DNA of 64,000 bases, from the NCBI RefSeq assembly GCF_001999325.1, contig NZ_MVAR01000018.1, positions 62,001 to 126,000 on the forward strand. The letters run 5' to 3'. The notes under the pieces are model-generated. The model was not told the origin of the DNA, searched no databases, and saw nothing but the letters and a program-made list of their open reading frames with translations. The first letter of the stretch is position 1; the number at the start of each line of letters is the position of its first letter. This DNA is from Thioalkalivibrio versutus. Its GTDB lineage: Bacteria; Pseudomonadota; Gammaproteobacteria; Ectothiorhodospirales; Ectothiorhodospiraceae. A program made the translations under genes and the position numbers. Positions 8,665 through 21,280 of the stretch are shown here, piece after piece.

Positions 8665-9491
8665 GTGCAGGGGACGAAGGCGACCGACGGACGGATCCCG
8701 AGCCGGACTACATCGAGGGCGAGGATACCGTCGCTGACGACCAGCCGCCCCATCGCCGGCGCCGGCGCGGGGTGTATCTGCTGCCCAACCTGTTCACCAC
8801 CGGGGTGCTGTTCTCCGGGTTCTTCGCCATCGTCTCCGCGATCAACGGCGAATACATCACCGCCGCCATCGCGATTTTCGTGGCCATGGTGCTGGACACC
8901 CTGGATGGCCGCGTCGCGCGCATGACCGATACCCAGAGCGAGTTCGGCGCGCAGTACGACTCGCTGTCGGATCTGGTGTCCTTCGGTGTGGCCCCGGCGC
9001 TGGTGGTCTACCTCTGGCAACTGCACGACCTCGGCAACTTCGGCTGGGTGGCGGCGTTCTTCTTTGCCACCGCCGCGGCGCTACGGCTGGCGCGCTTCAA
9101 CAGCCGGCTCGCGGTCAGCGACAAGCGTTTTTTCCAGGGGCTGCCAAGCCCCGCCAGCGCCGCGATCCTGGTGGGCATGGTCTGGGTGCTGGAGGACTGG
9201 GGCATCCCGGCGGAGCTGGCCGACCCCTATCTGGTGGGCATCCTGGTGGTCACCGTGCTCGCCGGGGCGGCAATGGTCAGCAACCTGACCTACTTCAGCT
9301 TCAAGGACATGGACTTCAAGCACCGGGTGCCTTTCCTGGCGATTGTCGGGGTGGTGCTGGCGCTGATGCTGCTGGCCCTGGATCCGCCCAAGGTCCTGCT
9401 GGCGGCCTTCGTCATCTATGCCCTGTCCGGACCGTTGCTGACCCTGGAGCGCTGGCGCCGGCATCGTCGCCGGGCGCCGTCGGGGGAGTAG
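8661..9491 (+). CDS. pssA: CDP-diacylglycerol-serine O-phosphatidyltransferase
   Basis: 276 residues of the membrane CDP-alcohol phosphatidyltransferase family. The signature D-x2-DG-x2-AR-x8-G-x3-D-x3-D is complete ([10 protein letters not shown] followed by [10 protein letters not shown]). It makes phosphatidylserine from CDP-diacylglycerol and serine, the precursor of phosphatidylethanolamine. An acidic and then arginine-rich cytosolic N-terminus (about 35 residues) precedes several transmembrane helices. This is the integral-membrane enzyme of Bacillus or Helicobacter type, not the soluble PLD-type enzyme of E. coli. Translation is coupled to the PSD-like gene by ATGA overlap. Confidence 0.93.
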   Translation: MSAGDEGDRRTDPEPDYIEGEDTVADDQPPHRRRRRGVYLLPNLFTTGVLFSGFFAIVSAINGEYITAAIAIFVAMVLDTLDGRVARMTDTQSEFGAQYDSLSDLVSFGVAPALVVYLWQLHDLGNFGWVAAFFFATAAALRLARFNSRLAVSDKRFFQGLPSPASAAILVGMVWVLEDWGIPAELADPYLVGILVVTVLAGAAMVSNLTYFSFKDMDFKHRVPFLAIVGVVLALMLLALDPPKVLLAAFVIYALSGPLLTLERWRRHRRRAPSGE

Positions 9492-9495
9492 CCGC

Positions 9496-10239
9496 GTGTT
9501 GCTGTCGGTGCGCCAGCGCCGCATCCTCGCGGACATGGGCATTCCGGTGTGGCGCTCGCGCATCGCGCTGGAGGACAAGACCGAGGCCGCGGCGCTTCCG
9601 GCGGAATCCGCCCTTGTGGCGGGCGAGCACGCCGAGGTCGTGGATGCCGGGGCGCCGGGCGCCGCGGTCGATACCCTGGACTGGGAGGCCCTGGAGGCGC
9701 GGGTGCGTGGCTGCCATGCCTGCGTCGAGCTGGCCCGCGAACGCACGCAGACCGTGTTCGGGGTGGGCGACCCGCGCGCGCGCTGGCTGTTCGTCGGCGA
9801 GGCCCCGGGTGCGGAAGAGGACCGCCGTGGCGAGCCCTTCGTGGGTCGTGCGGGGCAGCTGCTGGACAACATGCTGCTGGCGCTGGGCCTGGACCGGAGC
9901 CGCGATGTCTTCATCGCTAATCTGCTGAAGTGCCGCCCGCCCGGAAACCGTGACCCGAAACCCCAGGAGTCCGCGGCCTGCCGCGGGTTTCTCGATCGCC
10001 AGATCGAACTGATCCAGCCGGAGGTCATTGTGGCGCTGGGGCGTGTAGCGGCCCACGCCTTGCTGGCGACGGACGAGCCTCTCGGTCGGCTGCGTGGCAC
10101 GGAGCAGCGCTACCAGGGCGTTCCTCTGATCGTGACCTACCATCCGGCCTACCTGCTGCGAAAGCCGGGTGACAAGGCCCGTGCCTGGCAGGACCTGCAG
10201 CGCGCCCGGACCTGTCTGTCAGAACCGCTCACTGATTGA
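9496..10239 (+). CDS. Family 4 uracil-DNA glycosylase (Fe-S)
   Basis: 247 residues. The glycosylase core begins near residue 75 with a CHAC iron-sulfur pair, followed by motif A ([20 protein letters not shown]), the CRPPGNRDP loop and the C-terminal motif TYHPAYLLR, all typical of family 4 (UDGa) enzymes that excise uracil from DNA. The N-terminal 70 residues ([17 protein letters not shown]) match the extension seen in proteobacterial members. A GTG start at 9496 lies five bases after the pssA stop; ATG 9535 is an alternative. Downstream is rimI, a common proteobacterial neighbour. Confidence 0.85.
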   Translation: MLLSVRQRRILADMGIPVWRSRIALEDKTEAAALPAESALVAGEHAEVVDAGAPGAAVDTLDWEALEARVRGCHACVELARERTQTVFGVGDPRARWLFVGEAPGAEEDRRGEPFVGRAGQLLDNMLLALGLDRSRDVFIANLLKCRPPGNRDPKPQESAACRGFLDRQIELIQPEVIVALGRVAAHALLATDEPLGRLRGTEQRYQGVPLIVTYHPAYLLRKPGDKARAWQDLQRARTCLSEPLTD

Positions 10240-10330
10240 GGGATTGGGAACCTTGGCCGAGTCGCCGGGTTCCGAACCAACGACACCTCGCCCCGTCCTT
10301 TCCTTCACTGCTGCTGGAGAAGCCTGCGTC

Positions 10331-10810
10331 ATGAGTGCCGAACCCCGCGTCCAGCCCGAGTTGCGCCGCATGCAGGTGGCCGATGTGGAAGGCGTGATGC
10401 GCGTGGAGCGCGAGGCCTATGTGTACCCCTGGACCGCCCGCATCTTCGAGGACTGCCTGCGGGTGGGTTACGACTGCTGGGTGCTGGCGGTGGATGGTCG
10501 CCAGGTGGGGCATAGTGTGCTGACGGTGGCCGCCGGCGAGGCCCACCTGCTCAACCTTACGGTGGACCCGCGCTGGCAGGGCAACGGGCTTGGCCGTTTC
10601 ATGGTCCGTCGCCTGTTTGACTATGTGTGCAGTCAGGACGCAGAGGCGTTGTTCCTCGAGGTGCGCCCATCCAATGTGGCGGCGGTGCAGCTCTACCGCT
10701 CCGAGGGTTTTGAGCATATCGGCACCCGTCCGCGCTATTACCCGCTCCCCAGCGGCCGCGAGGATGCCTGGGTGCTGACGCGTCGCTGCGCCGCGCCCGC
10801 CGGGTCTTGA
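10331..10810 (+). CDS. rimI: Ribosomal protein S18-alanine N-acetyltransferase
   Basis: 159-residue GNAT acetyltransferase. The acetyl-CoA pyrophosphate loop is PRWQGNGLGRFMVRRL. The segment ALFLEVRPSNVAAVQLYRSE and the C-terminal GFEHIGTRPRYYP are characteristic of RimI, which acetylates the N-terminus of ribosomal protein S18. The ATG has GGAG 12 bases upstream. It follows the glycosylase gene by 91 bases and is probably co-transcribed with it. Confidence 0.88.
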   Translation: MSAEPRVQPELRRMQVADVEGVMRVEREAYVYPWTARIFEDCLRVGYDCWVLAVDGRQVGHSVLTVAAGEAHLLNLTVDPRWQGNGLGRFMVRRLFDYVCSQDAEALFLEVRPSNVAAVQLYRSEGFEHIGTRPRYYPLPSGREDAWVLTRRCAAPAGS

Positions 10811-10916
10811 CTCGTCGGTTCAGCGCCGGAGTGTGAAGTCAGTCACAGCGTCGGGTGCAAAATCCGTAACCCGGTCGGGTTTTGCCGCCTTGGGTTCTCG
10901 TCCCGGGACCTCCGCG

Positions 10917-10945
10917 TTGTGACGGTCACCCCCCGGGTCTATGAT
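10917..10945 (+). promoter_or_regulatory. Sigma-70 promoter of the Sel1 gene
   Basis: TTGTGA (10917-10922) and TATGAT (10940-10945) are separated by exactly 17 bases. Transcription would start near 10952, about 33 bases before the ATG at 10985, which has GAGGTAA upstream. Confidence 0.7.
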
Positions 10946-10984
10946 CGAACTCGGTATTGGCCCCGACTCCGGATGAGGTAACCC

Positions 10985-11791
10985 ATGTCCCGATCCCTAC
11001 GTGCATTGTTTGTTTCGCTCCCCCTGGCGCTGCCGCTCCTGGCTACCGGAGGGCTTGCCCATGCCCAGCAGGCCTTCGGCTACGACGAGGCCGAGCGCCA
11101 GCAGGAGCTGCTGGAAGTCTGGTACGAGATCCGTGAAAGCAACGCACAGAAGGGCAATACGGCGGCGATGTTCGACGTGGGCATGGCGAACTACGCCGGG
11201 CGCGGCACGGCGGTGGACTACGATCAGGCCCTGCGCTGGTTTGCTCGCGCTGCGGATGCCGACCACGCCAGTGCGCATTACTATCTGGGTTACCTCTTCG
11301 CGACCGGCAAGGGCACCTCGGCCGACGCCGAACGCAGTCACGAACATTACTCACGCGCGGCGGAACTGGGTCATGCCGATGCCCAGTACTGGCTGGGCAG
11401 CCATCTGGCCAATGGCGAGCAGGATCCGGCCGCCGCACTCGAGTGGCTGGGCAAGGCGGCAGATCAGGGACTGCCTGCCGCGCAGTATTATGTGGGGCTG
11501 ATGCACGAGAATGGTCAGGGCACCACGCGTGATCCGGCCGCCGCCGCGCGCTGGTATACCGCTGCAGCGGAGCAGGGCTACCGGCATGCCCAGATCGGGC
11601 TGGGTCGCCTGCACCAGAACGGTCGCGGGGTCGAACGTGATCTGGTGCAGGCGCATGTCTGGTACAGCATGGCGGACGACCGGGAACGCCTGGCCTCGCT
11701 GGAGACCCGCATGAACAACCGTGACCTGGTGACTGCCCAGGGGCGCCTCAAGGAACAGAACGCCGCGCTTCAGGCGGCCTCGGCGCGCTGA
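10985..11791 (+). CDS. Secreted Sel1-repeat protein
   Basis: 268 residues. A signal peptide ends at AHA-QQ (about residue 27). Four to five Sel1-like TPR repeats follow (for example DYDQALRWFARAADADHASA and DPAAAARWYTAAAEQGYRHA), each with the A-x-YYLG or AQ-x-GLG helix typical of the family, then a short charged tail. Sel1 repeats form a solenoid scaffold for protein-protein contacts, here in the periplasm. The partner is unknown. It is a single-gene unit with its own promoter and terminator. Confidence 0.85.
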   Translation: MSRSLRALFVSLPLALPLLATGGLAHAQQAFGYDEAERQQELLEVWYEIRESNAQKGNTAAMFDVGMANYAGRGTAVDYDQALRWFARAADADHASAHYYLGYLFATGKGTSADAERSHEHYSRAAELGHADAQYWLGSHLANGEQDPAAALEWLGKAADQGLPAAQYYVGLMHENGQGTTRDPAAAARWYTAAAEQGYRHAQIGLGRLHQNGRGVERDLVQAHVWYSMADDRERLASLETRMNNRDLVTAQGRLKEQNAALQAASAR

Positions 11792-11810
11792 TCGGGCAGC
11801 GCCGGAACCC

Positions 11811-11845
11811 ATGCAAACGGCCCCGTTTTTCGGGGCCGTTTGCAT
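11811..11845. terminator. Strong hairpin after the Sel1 gene
   Basis: A perfect 15-bp stem (11811-11825 with 11831-11845, arm ATGCAAACGGCCCCG) encloses a TTTTT loop. T-rich bases lie inside the 3' arm rather than after it, so termination efficiency is uncertain. It separates the Sel1 gene from prfC. Confidence 0.65.
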
Positions 11846-11921
11846 GTTGGGCCCCCGGAAAGATGAACCGGACCCGCGCTTTCGCGTTAAACTTACGGGC
11901 TGATTCAAGCGGCCCGTATTC

Positions 11922-13514
<1,593 letters not shown>

Positions 13515-13568
13515 CCTCTGCGCTCCTGACTACTCCTAACTACTCCCTCGGCGCGCGGGACATTGGCC

Positions 13569-13678
13569 CGTCATTGCGCGGAGCGAAGCGACGAAGCAAT
13601 CTCCCGTGGGCTATCGGATCTAGCTGGGGTGCGAGCTTCTGGAGGGTGCCGCGGCGCCTTCGGCGCCTCGCAATGACG
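13569..13678. repeat. CGTCATTGCGAGG palindromic repeat, copy B
   Basis: Two converging units: 13569-13605 starts CGTCATTGCGCGGAGCGAAG and ends GAAGCAATCTCCC; 13642-13678 is the reverse complement of a unit starting CGTCATTGCGAGGCGCCG. They have the same head as copy A at 4304-4390 but opposite mutual orientation. It fills most of the space between prfC and the next gene. Confidence 0.7.
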
Positions 13679-13706
13679 TTGCATCTGGCCTGCGCAGGAG
13701 GTTTGC

Positions 13707-14021
13707 ATGGCGTTGAATTTCCGATGGACCCCGGCCCTGGTGGTTGTAGTGCTGGCGCTGGGCGTTGGTGCCTGTTCGGTGCACAAGACCGAGACCCGGG
13801 GTGATGGGCCCGAGCCGCGTCCGGGCACGGTCGAGCAGATGAACCCGTTCCTGCATTTTCTCGAGAGCCGCCCGACACCCGCGGAATTCGGGCGCGTCTA
13901 CCCCGACGTGATGCTGGTGCTGCCCGGCGACATCGTGACCCAGGAATACCGCACCGATCACAGCCGGTTCTTCGCCGATCTGGACGACGAAAATCGTATC
14001 CGTGGCGGCGAGTTTCGCTGA
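13707..14021 (+). CDS. Small lipoprotein of unknown function
   Basis: 104 residues. The N-terminal signal ends in a lipobox (ALGVGAC, Cys about residue 23), so it should be a lipidated envelope protein. The mature part is polar and ends with [19 protein letters not shown] recognise no family. A near-perfect AGGAGGT lies five bases before the ATG. It is translated in the same unit as arfB, which starts seven bases after its stop. Confidence 0.75.
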   Translation: MALNFRWTPALVVVVLALGVGACSVHKTETRGDGPEPRPGTVEQMNPFLHFLESRPTPAEFGRVYPDVMLVLPGDIVTQEYRTDHSRFFADLDDENRIRGGEFR

Positions 14022-14028
14022 TCCCGCG

Positions 14029-14445
14029 ATGCTGCAAATCTCCAACAGCGTGAGCGTCCCCGAGCACGAGATCGAGCTGATTCCGATCCGTGCCCAGGGG
14101 GCTGGCGGCCAGAACGTCAACAAGGTCGCCTCGGCCATTCACCTGCGCTTCGATATCCGCGCCTCCGGCCTGCCCGATGTCTACAAGGAACGCCTGCTGC
14201 GCCGCCGCGATCAGCGCATCAGCAAGGAGGGCGTGATCGTCATCAAGGCGCAGCAGTACCGTACCCAGGAGGCCAATCGCGAGGACGCGCTCGAACGCCT
14301 GGCGGAGCTGCTGCGCGAGGCCGGCCGCCCGATCAAGGCGCGCAAGGCCACGCGGCCGACCCGCGCCTCCAAGCTGCGCCGCCTGGAGGGCAAGACCCAG
14401 CGCGGCCGCAAGAAGGCCCTGCGCGGCCGCGTCGACCCGGACTGA
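14029..14445 (+). CDS. arfB: Alternative ribosome-rescue factor / peptidyl-tRNA hydrolase ArfB
   Basis: 138 residues, like E. coli ArfB (YaeJ, 140). The catalytic GGQ loop is [20 protein letters not shown]. The C-terminus is lysine/arginine-rich ([20 protein letters not shown]), the tail that enters the empty mRNA channel of stalled ribosomes. It hydrolyses peptidyl-tRNA on ribosomes lacking a stop codon. I chose ATG 14029 because it aligns with E. coli ArfB; a GTG at 14002 would add nine residues and overlap the lipoprotein gene. Its closeness to prfC groups two release-related functions. Confidence 0.92.
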   Translation: MLQISNSVSVPEHEIELIPIRAQGAGGQNVNKVASAIHLRFDIRASGLPDVYKERLLRRRDQRISKEGVIVIKAQQYRTQEANREDALERLAELLREAGRPIKARKATRPTRASKLRRLEGKTQRGRKKALRGRVDPD

Positions 14446-14458
14446 TTCACTTTTCGGT

Positions 14459-14684
14459 TTACCACGAAGCGCACGAAGAAATGACGGAATTCAAGGGCGT
14501 ATTCAGCACGGAGGACACGGAGAAATTCGAAAGGCTCTGATGTGAACGATCCGTCAAGGGTGCGGGGTGCCGCCAAGCGCACGAAGCAGCGGCGGTTAAC
14601 CGGCAGTAACCCAGGCTGCAATCAATACCCGTATCTCACTCCCACTTCCCTGTTTTCTCTGCCCCCTCCGTGGTGAACAAGGGT
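14459..14684. repeat. ACCACGAAG-type dispersed repeat, copy 1
   Basis: The block opens with TTACCACGAAGCGCACGAAG, contains CACGGAGGACACGGAG, and closes with the inverted form CTCCGTGGTGAACAA. The part after the head (GAATTCAAGGGCG, ATTCA) recurs in inverted orientation at 20281-20340. It lies between arfB and the convergent ABC exporter gene. No coding potential is evident. Confidence 0.55.
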
Positions 14685-16505
14685 TTAGTCCCCGGCGTTC
14701 GGGCTTGCGTTGGCGGTGGTGGGTTCGTGTTCCTGCTGGTGTTGCCACAGGCGGGCGTAGGCGCCGTTCCTGGCGAGGAGTTCGCGATGGGTGCCACGTT
14801 CGACCACGCGGCCCTGGTCCAGCACCACGATCTGCTCGGCGTCCTTCACGGTGGACAGGCGGTGGGCAATGACCAGCGTGGTGCGCCGCGCCGAGACCTC
14901 GTTCAGGGCCTGCAGGATGGCCTTTTCTGAGCCCGAATCCAGTGACGAGGTGGCCTCGTCGAACACTAGGATCGGCGGGTCCTTCAGCAGCATGCGGGCG
15001 ATGGCGATGCGCTGTTTCTCGCCGCCGGAGACCTTGAGCCCGCGTTCGCCGACCACCGTGTCCAGGCCGTCCGGCAGGCGCTCGATGAAGTCGTCCAGGT
15101 GCGCCAGGTGGACCGCGCGCAAGATCGCCTCTTCGGACGCTTCCGGGTCCCCGTAGGCGATGTTGTAGCGAATGCTGGAGTTGAACAGCACGGTGTCCTG
15201 CGGGACCACACCGATCGCGCGGCGCAGGCTCTGCTGGGTCACCTCGCGGATGTCCTGTCCGTCGATGGTGATGCGCCCGTCGGTCACGTCAAAGAAGCGG
15301 AACAGCAGCCGGGCGAGCGTCGACTTGCCGGCCCCGCTGGGCCCGACCACCGCGAGCTTGTGCCCGGCGGGGATCTCGAGCGAGACGTCCGCGAGGATCG
15401 GGCGCTCCGGCTGGTAGTGGAAGGCGACCTGTTCGAAGCGCACCTGCCCGCTGGTGACCTCGAGATCCGGTGCGTCCGGGCGGTCCTCGACCTGCACGGG
15501 CTTCTCCAGCAGCCCGAACAGGCGCTCGATGTTCGCCAGCGACTGGCGGATCTCGCGATAGACGAAGCCGAGGAAGTTCAACGGCATGAACAGCTGGATC
15601 ATGTAGGCGTTGACCATGACCAGGTCGCCCAGCGACATCTGCCCCGAGGCCACGCGGCTGGCGGCCAGCAGCATCATCACGGTGATCGCGCCGGCGATGA
15701 TCAGGGCCTGCCCCGAGTTCAGCAGCACCAGCGACAGCACGTTCTTGGTGCGCGCCTGTTCCCAGGTGGCCAGGCCCTCGTCGTAGCGCCGGGCCTCGAA
15801 GCCCTCGTTGCCGAAGTACTTGACCGTCTCGTAGTTCAGCAGGCTGTCGATCGCGCGGGTGTTGGACTCGTTGTCGCGTTGATTCGCCTCGCGCACGAAG
15901 CGGGTGCGCCACTCGGTAATCCACACCGACCAGGCAATGTAGGCCGCCACCGCGATGATCACCGTCAGGGTGAATACCGGGCCCACCGCGATCAGCAGGA
16001 TGACCGCGACCATCGCGATCTCGATGATCGTCGGCAGGATATTGAACACCATGAAGCGCAGCAGGAAGCTGATACCGCTGGTGCCGCGCTCGATGTCCCG
16101 GGCCAGGCCGCCGGTCTCGCGCGCCAGATGAAAGCTCAGCTCCAGCCGATGCAGATGTTCGAACACGCGCAGGGCCGCGCGCCGCATGGCGCGCTCGGCC
16201 ACCCGCACGAAGACCGCGTCGCGCAACTCCCCGAACAGGGTGCCGCCAAAGCGCAACAGGCCATAGGCCACCACCAGTGCCACCGGTACTGCCACCAGCG
16301 CGTCGGTGCCGGAATCCTCGAAGTGATCGACGATGTATTTCAGTGCCAGCGGGACCAGCACGGTCGCCAGCTTGGCCAGGCCCATCAGCCCGAGGGCGAG
16401 GAACAGCCGCCCGCGGAACTCCGCGAGATAGGGGAACAGGGAGCGAACGATGCGCCAGTTAATCGCCTCGTCGGGCGCATCGTGCACGCTGGAATGACCG
16501 CGCAT
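14685..16505 (-). CDS. Atm1-type ABC exporter (fused membrane and ATPase domains)
   Basis: 606 residues. An N-terminal type IV exporter domain has six transmembrane helices (residues about 25-320), followed by an ATPase domain with Walker A GPSGAGKST, Q-loop VPQDT, signature VSGGEKQR, Walker B ILVFDEAT and switch His in IAHRLST. The NYETVKYFGNE segment is characteristic of the ABCB7/Atm1 group, which exports glutathione-linked sulfur or heavy-metal conjugates. It works as a homodimer in the inner membrane. It runs convergent to arfB; the cytochrome c gene upstream on the same strand is 246 bases away. Confidence 0.88.
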   Translation of the reverse strand: MRGHSSVHDAPDEAINWRIVRSLFPYLAEFRGRLFLALGLMGLAKLATVLVPLALKYIVDHFEDSGTDALVAVPVALVVAYGLLRFGGTLFGELRDAVFVRVAERAMRRAALRVFEHLHRLELSFHLARETGGLARDIERGTSGISFLLRFMVFNILPTIIEIAMVAVILLIAVGPVFTLTVIIAVAAYIAWSVWITEWRTRFVREANQRDNESNTRAIDSLLNYETVKYFGNEGFEARRYDEGLATWEQARTKNVLSLVLLNSGQALIIAGAITVMMLLAASRVASGQMSLGDLVMVNAYMIQLFMPLNFLGFVYREIRQSLANIERLFGLLEKPVQVEDRPDAPDLEVTSGQVRFEQVAFHYQPERPILADVSLEIPAGHKLAVVGPSGAGKSTLARLLFRFFDVTDGRITIDGQDIREVTQQSLRRAIGVVPQDTVLFNSSIRYNIAYGDPEASEEAILRAVHLAHLDDFIERLPDGLDTVVGERGLKVSGGEKQRIAIARMLLKDPPILVFDEATSSLDSGSEKAILQALNEVSARRTTLVIAHRLSTVKDAEQIVVLDQGRVVERGTHRELLARNGAYARLWQHQQEHEPTTANASPNAGD

Positions 16506-16751
16506 GGGGGAATCCGGGGCTGGGTAGGTCGCCTACCTTAGAGGCTTGCCGCTGGCTTCGCACGTGGGCGCGCGTTCGGTAGCGGCTTCCGGCCCCGGCG
16601 GGATCTGCTACGTCGCCGGAACTATCAGCGATGGATACGGTAACCCGCCCCGGTCCTGCTCGAGGTCGTGGTGGCGCAGCCTGGCGTCCAGGCAGGCGCA
16701 CACCGTCTGGCGGACCGCATCCGAGCGAGGGGATGCATGTGCCGGCTCCGC

Positions 16752-17213
16752 TCAGTCGATGCCGACGGCGCGCTGTTCCTGGCGGATCCAGGCGATGATG
16801 TGGGCGGTCTCCTCGCCGGTGACGCCCGCCACCGGCGGCATGTCGCCGAACTCCCAGTGATGCTGGTGCACGCCCAGGGCCACCGCGCGATGGAAGGTGA
16901 TGTCCGGGTGGTGCGAGGGCTCGTAGATGCGGTGGATCAGCGGCGGCCCCTGGTCGGTGCCGCGGGCATCCTCGCCGTGGCACTCCATGCAGTTGGACCG
17001 GAACAGCGAGCGCCCGGCTTCGGGGTCAGCGGCGAAACCCTCCGGCGGCAGGCTGTAGTCGAGCTGGGCCGTGGAGCCCGAGGCCGCGTTCGACTCGCTG
17101 GCGGGTGCCTGCGCGGCCGCGTCCCCGGTGTCCGAATCCGGGGCCTCGGAGCAGGCGGCGAGCGTCAGGAGCGCGAGACAGACAACGGGCAGGAGGCGGG
17201 TGGATGTCGGCAT
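16752..17213 (-). CDS. Lipoprotein cytochrome c, single haem
   Basis: 153 residues. The signal ends in a lipobox (LTLAAC, Cys about 21), followed by a low-complexity Ala/Ser/Asp linker of about 30 residues and a class I cytochrome c domain with CMECH as the haem site and a Met ligand in GDMPP. The protein should be anchored in the membrane facing the periplasm and carry electrons there. I saw no partner oxidase or sulfur-oxidation gene next to it. Start at 17213 with GGAA upstream. The 246 bases between this gene and the ABC exporter hold nothing I recognise. Confidence 0.82.
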   Translation of the reverse strand: MPTSTRLLPVVCLALLTLAACSEAPDSDTGDAAAQAPASESNAASGSTAQLDYSLPPEGFAADPEAGRSLFRSNCMECHGEDARGTDQGPPLIHRIYEPSHHPDITFHRAVALGVHQHHWEFGDMPPVAGVTGEETAHIIAWIRQEQRAVGID

Positions 17214-17403
17214 TGGGATTCCGGAAAAGGAGGGCTGGATCGGCAGTTTAGCGTGGCGAGTGTTATCGCGGAAAGGCGCAAAAGCCCGAATCAGCGTCTT
17301 CTTGCAGGTGTCGGTTGCGGGCGGCGCAGGGTGATTCCGACGCCTGTCGCTTGCAGCGGTGCCGGGCATTCGGCAGTCTTGCCCGCCTGTCATATTGTTT
17401 GGA

Positions 17404-19302
<1,899 letters not shown>

Positions 19303-19345
19303 TGGTGCGAAAAACCACACCAAATGATGCGTTCGGGGAGACCGC

Positions 19346-20101
19346 GTGACCGATACCCGCTTCCTTGAGGATTTCTACCGCCTTCGCGACGGTCAGCTGG
19401 TCGTAACCCCGGAGCAGGGCAGCGACTTCGCCAAGACCCTCGCGGGCGACTTCAATCCGATCCACGATGCCGACAACCGGCGCTTCTGTGTCCCGGGGGA
19501 TCTACTGTTTGCCCTGGTGCTGGACACCTACGGCGCGAGCGCGGACATGCTCTTCCGTTTCACCGGCATGGTGGGAGGCAATGTGCCCCTGATCTTTCCG
19601 GAAAACCCGGGCGCGGCCTTTGCCATTACCGACGAGAGTGGCAAGAGCGTAATCGAGGTCGAGCGTTCGGGGGCGGTGATCGACGAGCCCAGTGCGATCG
19701 GATCCCTGATCCGCAGCTATGTCGGCTTTTCCGGGCAGAATTTCCCGCACGTGCTGGTGCCGCTGATGGAGGAGCACGGCGTGATGGTGAACCCCAAGCG
19801 CCCACTGGTGATGTATGAGCGCATGGGTTTTCATCTGCCCGAGCCGCTGGCAGCCAGCGCCGGGGTGCCGGAGCCCCGTCTGAAGGATGCGGTGATGACG
19901 GTCAATGGCAAGCGCGGAGAGATTCGCCTGGACTACGAACTGGTCATCGACCAGTCGGTGGTTGCCGACGGCAGCAAGCACCTCGTGCTGAGCGGGCTGC
20001 GCGCGTTCGATGCCGCCGATGTCGAGCGGCTCGTCGCCGACTACGAAAGCTGGAAGGCCGCCTACTTCAATCAGCAGGGCGGGGCCCACGCCCAGGCCTG
20101 A
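19346..20101 (+). CDS. DUF3581-type conserved protein, hotdog-like
   Basis: 251 residues. The N-terminal part carries AGDFNPIHDADNRRFCVPGD, which resembles the active-site loop of MaoC-type hotdog hydratases (GDFNPIH), and the whole protein fits the gammaproteobacterial family I recall as DUF3581. Function unknown; a thioester or lipid substrate is only a guess from the loop. GTG start at 19346 with GGGGAGA upstream. It follows recQ by 43 bases and may share its transcript. Confidence 0.7.
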   Translation: MTDTRFLEDFYRLRDGQLVVTPEQGSDFAKTLAGDFNPIHDADNRRFCVPGDLLFALVLDTYGASADMLFRFTGMVGGNVPLIFPENPGAAFAITDESGKSVIEVERSGAVIDEPSAIGSLIRSYVGFSGQNFPHVLVPLMEEHGVMVNPKRPLVMYERMGFHLPEPLAASAGVPEPRLKDAVMTVNGKRGEIRLDYELVIDQSVVADGSKHLVLSGLRAFDAADVERLVADYESWKAAYFNQQGGAHAQA

Positions 20102-20107
20102 GGTGCC

Positions 20108-20340
20108 TTGTTCACCACCACGCGCACGAAGACATGAAGAAGGGCCAGGTCCAAAGCGAAAAGCCTTTCCAGGTCGGCGGGAAGGCGGGGCGTTTTTGCT
20201 CCGGGGGCATTGAGGAGAACTGCGGACGACAGCGTCGCGCCAGGCACTGGGGCTGGGTGTGAGCGTTCAAGAACTCTTCTGATTTCCCGTCTTCCTGTGA
20301 ATCGCCCTTGAACTTCTTCCTGTCTGCGTGTGCTTCGTAC
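20108..20340. repeat. ACCACGAAG-type dispersed repeat, copy 2
   Basis: The left end reads CTTGTTCACCACCACGCGCA. The right part (20281-20340), read in reverse, gives GTACGAAGCACACGCAGA and then GTTCAAGGGCGATTCA, matching the copy at 14459-14684. It fills the gap between two convergent genes. Confidence 0.55.
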
Positions 20341-20347
20341 TGAAAAC

Positions 20348-21202
20348 TCAGTAGAACTGGCCGAGCGCCGCGCGGACCTGGACTTCGGTCTCGGGCGTCA
20401 GGTGTTCCGCGAGTTTTAGTGGGTGATCGGGCAGTAGCAGCACGACCGATGAGCCCAAGTTGAAGCGACCCATCTCCGCGCCGCGCTCCAGGGTGACGGC
20501 ACGGTCCGGATACTCGCTGACGCTGATCTCGCGACCATGGGGCGGGGTAACCTCGCCAGCCCATACGGTCTCGATGGAACCGACGTTCTGGGCGCCGATC
20601 AAGGCCATGGCCATCGGCCCCACCGGGGTGTCGAAAAAGGCGATCACCCGTTCGTTGCGCGCGTACAGCCGCGGCACGTGACGCACGATGCGCGGGGCGA
20701 CCGAGAACAGCCGTCCGGGCACATGGATCATGTGGGTCAGGGTGCCGGTCAGCGGCATGTGCAGTCGGTGGTAGTGACGCGGTGACAGATACAGGGTCAC
20801 GAAGTGCCCGTGACGGAAGGCCTCCGCGAGCTCGTCCTCCCCGCCCAGCAGTTCCCGGACCGTGTAGTGATGTCCCTTGGCCTGGAAGATCTGCCCGCCC
20901 TCGATGCGCCCGGCGGCGCTGACCCGGGAATCGGCCGGGCTGACCAGGGTATTTGCGTCCCCCTCCAGTGGCCGTGCGTCCTCGCGCAGGGCGCGGGTGA
21001 ACAGCGCGTTGAAGCTGGGGTAGGTGGTCAGGTCCGGTTCCGCGGCCTCGTCCATGTTCAGGCCGAAGCGGCGCACGAAGGCGCGCAGCAGCGGTTGCAG
21101 CTGCGGCGACTCGATGCGCGCCAGACGATGCACCACGCGCGACAGGGCGTGCTGTGGCAGCAGGTGCGACAGGCGCGCCAGCCAGGGGTCGATCTTGCTC
21201 AT
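20348..21202 (-). CDS. psd: Phosphatidylserine decarboxylase proenzyme
   Basis: 284 residues, type I bacterial enzyme. It has the conserved PADSRVSAAGRI, LYLSPRHYHRLHMP and FNLGSSVVLL segments. Self-cleavage at LGSS (between Gly250 and Ser251) makes the pyruvoyl-containing alpha chain, which converts phosphatidylserine to phosphatidylethanolamine at the inner membrane. The His in SPRHYHR is the usual processing/catalytic His. This is the functional partner of pssA 11 kb away. ATG 21202 was chosen from alignment (MSKIDPW). It is divergent from prmB with 78 bases between. Confidence 0.93.
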   Translation of the reverse strand: MSKIDPWLARLSHLLPQHALSRVVHRLARIESPQLQPLLRAFVRRFGLNMDEAAEPDLTTYPSFNALFTRALREDARPLEGDANTLVSPADSRVSAAGRIEGGQIFQAKGHHYTVRELLGGEDELAEAFRHGHFVTLYLSPRHYHRLHMPLTGTLTHMIHVPGRLFSVAPRIVRHVPRLYARNERVIAFFDTPVGPMAMALIGAQNVGSIETVWAGEVTPPHGREISVSEYPDRAVTLERGAEMGRFNLGSSVVLLLPDHPLKLAEHLTPETEVQVRAALGQFY

Positions 21203-21280
21203 GCGGGATCTCGTTCGGGCGTACACAGTGACATCGAGGCGGTATGATGACCGCCCCCGCACGCAACGGAAAGACCGGGC

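Noticed and set aside
16459-16983. Frame between the ABC exporter and the cytochrome c genes on the minus strand
   Set aside because: It overlaps both real genes in another frame, has Arg/Pro/Gly-rich composition and no start signal.
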